Shown here one piece after another: positions 1 through 3,389 of a DNA stretch of 7,566 nt (position 1 is the first letter of the stretch; the number at the start of each line of letters is the position of its first letter). Source of the stretch: Desulfobulbaceae bacterium (GTDB taxonomy: Bacteria; Desulfobacterota; Desulfobulbia; Desulfobulbales; Desulfurivibrionaceae). The stretch is from positions 54,682 to 62,247 of the forward strand of contig DOZO01000030.1 in assembly GCA_003517965.1 (NCBI GenBank). Reading direction: 5' to 3'. The position numbers and the translations under genes were made by a program. The notes beneath the pieces are model-generated. The model did no database searches, was not told the DNA's origin, and worked only from the letters and a program-made list of their open reading frames with translations.

Positions 1-45
1 GATGACAAAGCAGATGTGGTGCTACTGAGCAGTTACCAGATTTAA
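1..45 (+). CDS. C-terminal end of an upstream gene (partial)
   Basis: Frame 1 is open from the window edge to a TAA at 43-45 and encodes 14 residues, DDKADVVLLSSYQI. The other two plus frames contain early stops (a TGA at 26-28 in frame 2, and one at the second codon position in frame 3), so this is the best candidate for the end of a real gene. The stop lies 25 bp before the next start, which suggests the same transcript as the TusA gene. The family cannot be identified from 14 residues. The Ala-Asp-hydrophobic ending loosely resembles C-termini of DsrE/DsrF-like sulfur-relay proteins, which often neighbour tusA, but this is only a guess. Confidence 0.5.
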   Translation, partial: DDKADVVLLSSYQI

Positions 46-57
46 ATAATTAATAAT

Positions 58-63
58 GGAGGA
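58..63 (+). promoter_or_regulatory. Strong Shine-Dalgarno for the TusA gene
   Basis: GGAGGA is followed by 7 nt and then the ATG at 71. It fixes the start of the TusA-family gene with its N-terminal extension. The leader between the upstream stop and this site (46-57) is very AT-rich. Confidence 0.75.
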
Positions 64-70
64 ATAACTC

Positions 71-379
71 ATGGGTTTTTTCGGGAAAAAAGTTGCCAGT
101 GTCAAGGCTGAGGAAGGAGCCGAGGTTGAGCTTGAAGGAATCGGCAAGGTGAAGATTGCCAGGCTGGTTGATTGTGTGGGCGACTCTTGCCCCCGGCCGC
201 AGTTGAAAACCAAGAAGACTGTCCAGGAAATGGCCGATGGCGAGGTCATGGAGATAGGCATCGACAACCAGTCTTCCATGGAAATTCTGCCCACCATGGT
301 CGGCAGCTTCGGCGCCAAGCACCTCGGCACGGTCCGGGTCGGTAATGTCTGGAAAGTTTACATCCAGAAAGGAGCGTGA
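71..379 (+). CDS. tusA: TusA-family sulfurtransferase (SirA/YedF-like), 102 aa
   Basis: Small cytoplasmic sulfur-carrier protein of the TusA/SirA/YedF family. The family accepts a persulfide on a conserved cysteine and passes it to partners in tRNA thiolation or, in dissimilatory sulfur metabolism, to DsrE/rhodanese/heterodisulfide-reductase-type proteins. The hallmark CPxP motif is present as CPRP, with catalytic Cys40 followed by Pro41 and Pro43. It heads a KTKKTVQEM helix and a GEVMEIGIDN strand, as in the fold. The protein is about 20 residues longer than E. coli TusA (81 aa); residues 1-28 form a charged Glu/Lys-rich extension. A second cysteine, Cys35, lies five residues before the active site. 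The start is set by GGAGGA at 58-63. The next gene begins 1 bp after the stop. The downstream membrane proteins and rhodanese point to sulfur trafficking in energy metabolism rather than tRNA modification; that is inference. Confidence 0.88.
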   Translation: MGFFGKKVASVKAEEGAEVELEGIGKVKIARLVDCVGDSCPRPQLKTKKTVQEMADGEVMEIGIDNQSSMEILPTMVGSFGAKHLGTVRVGNVWKVYIQKGA

Positions 380-380
380 T

Positions 381-632
381 ATGGCTCAGATCTTCATCAA
401 AGGCATGGTTGTGCTGGTTACCCTGATCAGCTTTCTGGTGCCCGCCTATCTCTGGATCACCAAGCCCGCCTATCTGCACAGTCTGGATGTGATGGACACC
501 ATTAAACCGTTTGAGAATCCACTGGCCGGCACCGGCAAGATCATCCAGCCGGTGGATCTGCTGAAAAGCGACCAGGAGCTGCGGGAACTCAAGAAGCAGC
601 TGGCCGGGCTTGCCCAGAAAGGAGGAGAATAA
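381..632 (+). CDS. Small single-pass membrane protein, paralogue A (83 aa, function unknown)
   Basis: I do not recognise a named family. The start ATG at 381 has GGAG at 371-374 with a 6-nt spacer, inside the end of the TusA gene, and lies 1 bp after its stop, so the two are translationally linked. Residues about 8-27 form one hydrophobic membrane segment containing a Pro-Ala-Tyr. A short polar domain follows with the motif PAYLHSLDVMDTIKPFENPL, then a charged, probably helical tail (LLKSDQELRELKKQL). The same pattern occurs in the next gene: PAY, then Px-Tyr, Ser-x-Asp, Phe-x-Asn-Pro-Leu-x-Gly, Leu-Leu-x-x-Asp-x-Glu-Leu. The pair is therefore a tandem duplication and could form a heterodimer. 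It has no cysteine, so it probably does not carry sulfur itself. A membrane anchor or accessory role for a sulfur-transfer or transport complex is an inference from the neighbours. A longer upstream start at 345 would overlap the TusA gene and lacks support. Confidence 0.82.
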   Translation: MAQIFIKGMVVLVTLISFLVPAYLWITKPAYLHSLDVMDTIKPFENPLAGTGKIIQPVDLLKSDQELRELKKQLAGLAQKGGE

Positions 633-636
633 GGAT

Positions 637-903
637 ATGGCTACAGTGCAACGGCTTCTGATTATTATGGCGGTTACCGGCGCTTTTCTTACCCCGGCCT
701 ATTTTCTCCTCCGTACCCCCGGCTACCAATACAGCATCGACAATATCGAGCAGGTTCCCTCCTTCGTTAATCCGCTCACCGGAGAGACTCTGACCATGGT
801 GGAGTTACTGCGGCGGGACGCGGAACTTCAGGATGTGCGTCGGGAGGTTGCCCAAAAGATGGGAGTCACCTTGCAGGCTAAACCGGTAAAGAGGGGGTGT
901 TGA
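637..903 (+). CDS. Small single-pass membrane protein, paralogue B (88 aa, function unknown)
   Basis: Unrecognised family, homologous to the preceding 83-aa protein. The start ATG at 637 is 4 bp after the previous stop, with GGAGGA at 621-626 and a nearer AAGGA at 631-635. Residues about 6-25 form a hydrophobic segment containing FLTPAY. The conserved block RTPGYQYSIDNIEQVPSF-VNPLTG and the tail LLRRDAELQDVRREV match the first copy in order and spacing. It differs in a C-terminal extension (after about residue 64) that ends in Cys as the very last residue (KPVKRGC). That is its only cysteine, and the first copy has none. A terminal cysteine on a flexible tail could be a persulfide, disulfide or metal contact; this is speculation. 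The operon position between TusA and a rhodanese suggests a membrane part in sulfur handling. Confidence 0.82.
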   Translation: MATVQRLLIIMAVTGAFLTPAYFLLRTPGYQYSIDNIEQVPSFVNPLTGETLTMVELLRRDAELQDVRREVAQKMGVTLQAKPVKRGC

Positions 904-907
904 AATT

Positions 908-985
908 ATGGGATCTGTCTGGTTTGAACTCGGAGTTGCGGCTTTTGCCTTTGTTTTTATGTACCTGATGCTGCTCAAGTCATAA
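908..985 (+). CDS. 25-aa membrane miniprotein (putative)
   Basis: A 25-codon ORF starts 4 bp after the preceding gene's stop and ends with TAA at 983-985. It begins MGSVWFELGVAAFAFVFMYL and ends LLKS. After a short N-terminal part (one Glu) it is one uninterrupted hydrophobic segment of about 16-18 residues, long enough to span a membrane, with a lysine at the end. A purine-rich GAGGGGG lies upstream at about 891-897, although its spacing to the ATG (about 10 nt) is slightly long. Start spacing in line with the operon, a clean single-span composition and a single stop support a real gene. It is too short for standard gene callers. Small one-helix subunits are common in membrane complexes, and here it might stabilise a complex containing the two preceding paralogues. 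Chance ORFs of this size do occur, so confidence is moderate. Confidence 0.55.
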   Translation: MGSVWFELGVAAFAFVFMYLMLLKS

Positions 986-1079
986 GGGCTTGGGCACTTT
1001 AAAAAACCGGTGTCTGCTGAGGTTGGCTGCCGGTTGTCTCTCTCCGCCAGGAGAAAACCTTTAATTACGAGGAACAATT

Positions 1080-1619
1080 ATGAAAAAAGCAGTTTGCGCT
1101 ATGTCAATGCTGTTGGTAATGCTTTCCGGAACAGCTCTCTACGCGGCAGAACCCTGGCAGTCGCCTGCCAAGGACTACATCGGCAAGAACGCCGAAAGCC
1201 TGAGAAGCGCGGCAGATGGCTATTTCAAATCCCTGCCGAAAGACAAGAACTATGTTCTGGCCAAGGATGTCCTGGCCGATGTGAAGGACGGCGGCAAGAA
1301 GTATTTTTATCTGGATGTCCGCTTCCCGGCCCAGCAGAAGTTCAACGAGTGGGGCCATATCCCGGTCGCGGTTTCTGTGCCGCTTACCGACCTGTTTCAG
1401 AAAGAAAATATTGCCAAGCTTCCCAAAGACAAGCCGTTGGTGGTGATCTGTGATACTGGTCATGACGAAAACCAGGCTCTTTCCGTACTTCGACTGATGG
1501 GCTATGAAGCTTACGGCCTCAAGTGGGGCATGATGTCCTGGGCATTTTTCCCGCCGTCTGAGGCAACCCAGAAAGCAATCAACGAGGGCAAGCTGGGCGG
1601 GTACCCCATCACGAAGTAG
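1080..1619 (+). CDS. Exported rhodanese-like sulfurtransferase, 179 aa
   Basis: Single-domain rhodanese with an N-terminal signal peptide: lysines at 2-3, a hydrophobic core about 4-20, then AlaAla-Glu, with likely cleavage after Ala22 or Ala23. The mature protein should be periplasmic. The rhodanese domain covers about residues 58-175: LDVR at 78-81, the GHIP segment at 92-95 (conserved in the family as GHIPGA), and catalytic Cys124 in the loop CDTGHDENQ, followed by the LRLMGYEAYGLKWGMMSW helix and strand typical of the fold. Rhodaneses move sulfane sulfur through a cysteine persulfide. The loop lacks the Arg of the thiosulfate-type CxxGxR loop and has Asp129 there, so the preferred substrate may not be thiosulfate. 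The start is supported by GAGGA at 1069-1073, 6 nt from the ATG. It lies 94 bp after the mini-ORF on the same strand and ends before a strong terminator, so it probably shares or extends the sulfur operon. Confidence 0.9.
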   Translation: MKKAVCAMSMLLVMLSGTALYAAEPWQSPAKDYIGKNAESLRSAADGYFKSLPKDKNYVLAKDVLADVKDGGKKYFYLDVRFPAQQKFNEWGHIPVAVSVPLTDLFQKENIAKLPKDKPLVVICDTGHDENQALSVLRLMGYEAYGLKWGMMSWAFFPPSEATQKAINEGKLGGYPITK

Positions 1620-1622
1620 GGG

Positions 1623-1636
1623 CACGGCATGCCGTG
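1623..1636. repeat. 14-bp perfect palindrome after the rhodanese gene
   Basis: CACGGCATGCCGTG is self-complementary, flanked by GGG on the left (1620-1622) and ACCC on the right (1637-1640). Its left arm, extended to GCACGGCA (1622-1629), can instead pair with TGCCGTGC at 1645-1652, so two exclusive hairpins are possible. It may stabilise the 3' end of the rhodanese message or be a protein-binding site. No T-tract follows, so it is not itself an intrinsic terminator. Confidence 0.5.
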
Positions 1637-1687
1637 ACCCTGGTTGCCGTGCTGGATAGTGATAAAAACATGTTGATTATGGGCAAG

Positions 1688-1733
1688 CCATAGGGTGTGG
1701 CAGATAACAATCACACCCTGTGGCTATTTTTTT
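1688..1733 (+). terminator. Rho-independent terminator of the sulfur gene cluster
   Basis: A 12-bp stem is formed by CCATAGGGTGTG (1688-1699) and CACACCCTGTGG (1712-1723), with one U-G wobble and a 12-nt loop. It is followed by CTA and then seven Ts (1727-1733). This is a strong intrinsic terminator for transcription coming from the rhodanese gene. On the minus strand the same stem is not followed by a T-run, so it should work poorly for the converging signalling operon, although the hairpin could still protect that transcript's 3' end. Confidence 0.88.
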
Positions 1734-1741
1734 CGGCATGT

Positions 1742-2221
1742 TCATGGGTGGGTAAAAGTGATCGTGATATGACAGCCGTTGTTTTTCCAGCTCACGCTGT
1801 CTGCACAGATTCGGATAATGGAAAGTCCACGGCCATCTTCCGCGGCAAGCCGGTCTGGGGTGAAGGGATCGGTCTGAGTATGACAGGCAAATCCCTGGCC
1901 TGCGTCCAGAACTTCAAAGGTAACCTTTTTGGCAAACCGCCAGCGAAAGGTGATCAGCAGGTCGGGCCGTTTGCAATTGCCATGTTTCCAGGCATTAACC
2001 AGTGCCTCATGCAGAGCGAGATGGATTTTTGCTTCCCGGGGGCCATAGCCTCGTTGGATAAGGTTGTCCTTTACTGCCATCCAGCAGACTTCTGCCAAGT
2101 CGTCAATCCCGGCAAAATCAGCGGGGTACAGGCGTTTTTCTCCGGTGGCCTGGAGATTGGACCAAGATGATGGCATCCTGGTCTTGTCACAACTTGGGTC
2201 ATGGCGCGCGGGTGCGCTCAT
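1742..2221 (-). CDS. RsbW/SpoIIAB-type serine kinase (HATPase, anti-sigma factor family), 159 aa
   Basis: GHKL-ATPase kinase of the anti-sigma-factor type. In this family the protein phosphorylates a serine or threonine on a STAS-domain antagonist and, when free of it, binds and silences a sigma factor or another target. The Bergerat-fold boxes are in order: N-box ALHEALVNAWKHGN with Glu72, Asn76, His80 and Asn82; G1 box LDAGQGF with Asp106, Gly108 and Gly110; G2 box DGRGLSII at 129-136. The first ~30 residues are an extra N-terminal stretch. Its start overlaps the end of the phosphatase gene as ATGA (2218-2221). It has no good Shine-Dalgarno of its own, so translation is probably coupled. 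No STAS protein or sigma factor is encoded in the window, so its partner must lie elsewhere. Such kinases may also regulate diguanylate cyclases or adaptor proteins. Confidence 0.88.
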   Translation of the reverse strand: MSAPARHDPSCDKTRMPSSWSNLQATGEKRLYPADFAGIDDLAEVCWMAVKDNLIQRGYGPREAKIHLALHEALVNAWKHGNCKRPDLLITFRWRFAKKVTFEVLDAGQGFACHTQTDPFTPDRLAAEDGRGLSIIRICADSVSWKNNGCHITITFTHP

Positions 2222-3387
2222 GGCAGCGGCCGCTCTATGGGGATTCCATAAGGCTTCTGTTGATCCGCGTGCCCGAGGTAGCGGAGAGATAGCATGGTGA
2301 CATCATCTGGAAAATTAGTCTGGTTTGAGAATTGCAGCATTTTTTCGAGTAATCCCGCCAGATTTTCCTCCGTTTCCGGAAAGCCGAGGGTGTCAATCAA
2401 GCCGCTCATGCCGTTGTTGCCCAACATTGTATCCTTATTATCAGTTATCTCAATAGCTCCGTCAGTGAAGAGAAGCAGACCATCGCCTGGTTTTAAGGGC
2501 ATGAAAGTCATTTCGTAAATGTGGTCATGGATCAAGCCCAAGGGTAAGCCGGCCAGAGTAATCCGGCGAGTCTGTCCCTGACGGGTTATGAGAAAGGAGG
2601 GGCTGCCAGCCGCGCAGAGGGCCACTGCCTCGGCCTGCAGGTCAATGTAACCGAAAAGCCCGGTGGCAAATGATTCCTCGTCTCGCACCAGTTGGCAGAG
2701 GCTTTTATTGAGCTGGCTGACAAAGGAAGCTGGTCGATCCAGCAGGCGGCGGTTGGTCTCCCAGAGTGAATGCAGATGCATGGCGTAGAGGCCGGCGGCG
2801 GTGCCGTGTCCCATAACGTCGACAATGCAGAAGGCATAGCGGTTTGTGTTCAGTTTTTCTATCGTGTAAAAATCCCCGCCGATGATATCGTGAGGCAGAT
2901 ATTTAACCGCGAATTGGAGCCGGGGGTCGTCGTTGGCTGGCATCCGCATGGAAAGAGTCTGAATGGAGCGTGCCCGCTCCAGATTCCGCATCTGCTCAGA
3001 GGCATCCCGGAAGATCTCCACCCCGCCGATTACGGCGCCCTGTTCGTCGTGGATGGGAGAAACACTGACCTGCACCGGAATCTTTCTGCCATCCTTGCCA
3101 TGCGCGAAGATCGTGACTGGGGTGAGGGAGCCGGCGTCGGTAATAATAGCCCGGTGCAGGGGGCAATGCTCCTTGCCGCAGAGTCTGTTGTTGTCCTTGT
3201 CGGTATGACAGAGGAGGTTGTCATGGCAGTTGCGGCCCATCACCTCCTCGGCCGACCAGCCGGTGATCCGCTCGGCCGCCTGGTTCCAGTAGACAATCTG
3301 CCGGTCAAGATTGGTGACGTACACCCCGTCATTCAGGGCTTCGAGGATCTGTCCAGCTGAATACTGGAGAATAGCCGTGGCGCTCAT
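2218..3387 (-). CDS. PAS-SpoIIE/PP2C serine phosphatase (RsbU-like), 389 aa
   Basis: Cytoplasmic PP2C-type phosphatase of the SpoIIE/RsbU class, which dephosphorylates STAS-domain antagonists and so opposes RsbW-type kinases. An N-terminal PAS domain spans about residues 8-130 (ILEALNDGVYVTNLDRQIVY, WNQAAERITGWSAEEVMG, then IGGVEIFRDASE). It carries a four-cysteine insert, Cys54, Cys60, Cys70 and Cys75, in the order CxxxxxC...C...CPL; this insert recurs in a PAS subfamily, and a metal or redox role is possible but unproven. A short linker leads to the SpoIIE domain, about 157-370. Metal-binding acids are present: IIGGDFY (Asp172), VDVMGHG (Asp190), FTDGAIE (Asp309) and PDDVTML (Asp361/Asp362). 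It should therefore be active. No membrane segment is seen. The start is fixed by AAGGAG at 3395-3400, 7 nt upstream. It begins 2 bp after the GGDEF/EAL gene and overlaps the kinase gene by 4 bp. Confidence 0.92.
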   Translation of the reverse strand: MSATAILQYSAGQILEALNDGVYVTNLDRQIVYWNQAAERITGWSAEEVMGRNCHDNLLCHTDKDNNRLCGKEHCPLHRAIITDAGSLTPVTIFAHGKDGRKIPVQVSVSPIHDEQGAVIGGVEIFRDASEQMRNLERARSIQTLSMRMPANDDPRLQFAVKYLPHDIIGGDFYTIEKLNTNRYAFCIVDVMGHGTAAGLYAMHLHSLWETNRRLLDRPASFVSQLNKSLCQLVRDEESFATGLFGYIDLQAEAVALCAAGSPSFLITRQGQTRRITLAGLPLGLIHDHIYEMTFMPLKPGDGLLLFTDGAIEITDNKDTMLGNNGMSGLIDTLGFPETEENLAGLLEKMLQFSNQTNFPDDVTMLSLRYLGHADQQKPYGIPIERPLP

Positions 3388-3389
3388 GG

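Noticed and set aside
1005..1035. AACCGG...CCGGTT inverted repeat before the rhodanese gene
   Set aside because: Only a 6-bp stem with a 19-nt loop and no T-run. Too weak to call a terminator or attenuator.
1024..1036. Sigma-54-like TTGGC...TTGT sequence upstream of the rhodanese gene
   Set aside because: The spacing is one base short and the -12 GC is missing. Not supported as a promoter.
1010..1453. 147-codon plus-strand ORF overlapping the rhodanese start
   Set aside because: An out-of-frame shadow, rich in Arg and Gly, with no ribosome site or domain.
1104..1625. Long minus-strand ORF opposite the rhodanese gene
   Set aside because: It lies fully antisense to a gene with a clear signal peptide and rhodanese motifs. 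Its translation shows no recognisable domain.
1697..2170. 157-codon plus-strand ORF opposite the kinase
   Set aside because: It starts inside the terminator stem and is antisense to clear N, G1 and G2 boxes.
2770..3360. 196-codon plus-strand ORF opposite the phosphatase
   Set aside because: Antisense to conserved PAS and PP2C motifs. Its composition is typical of a shadow frame, with no family resemblance.
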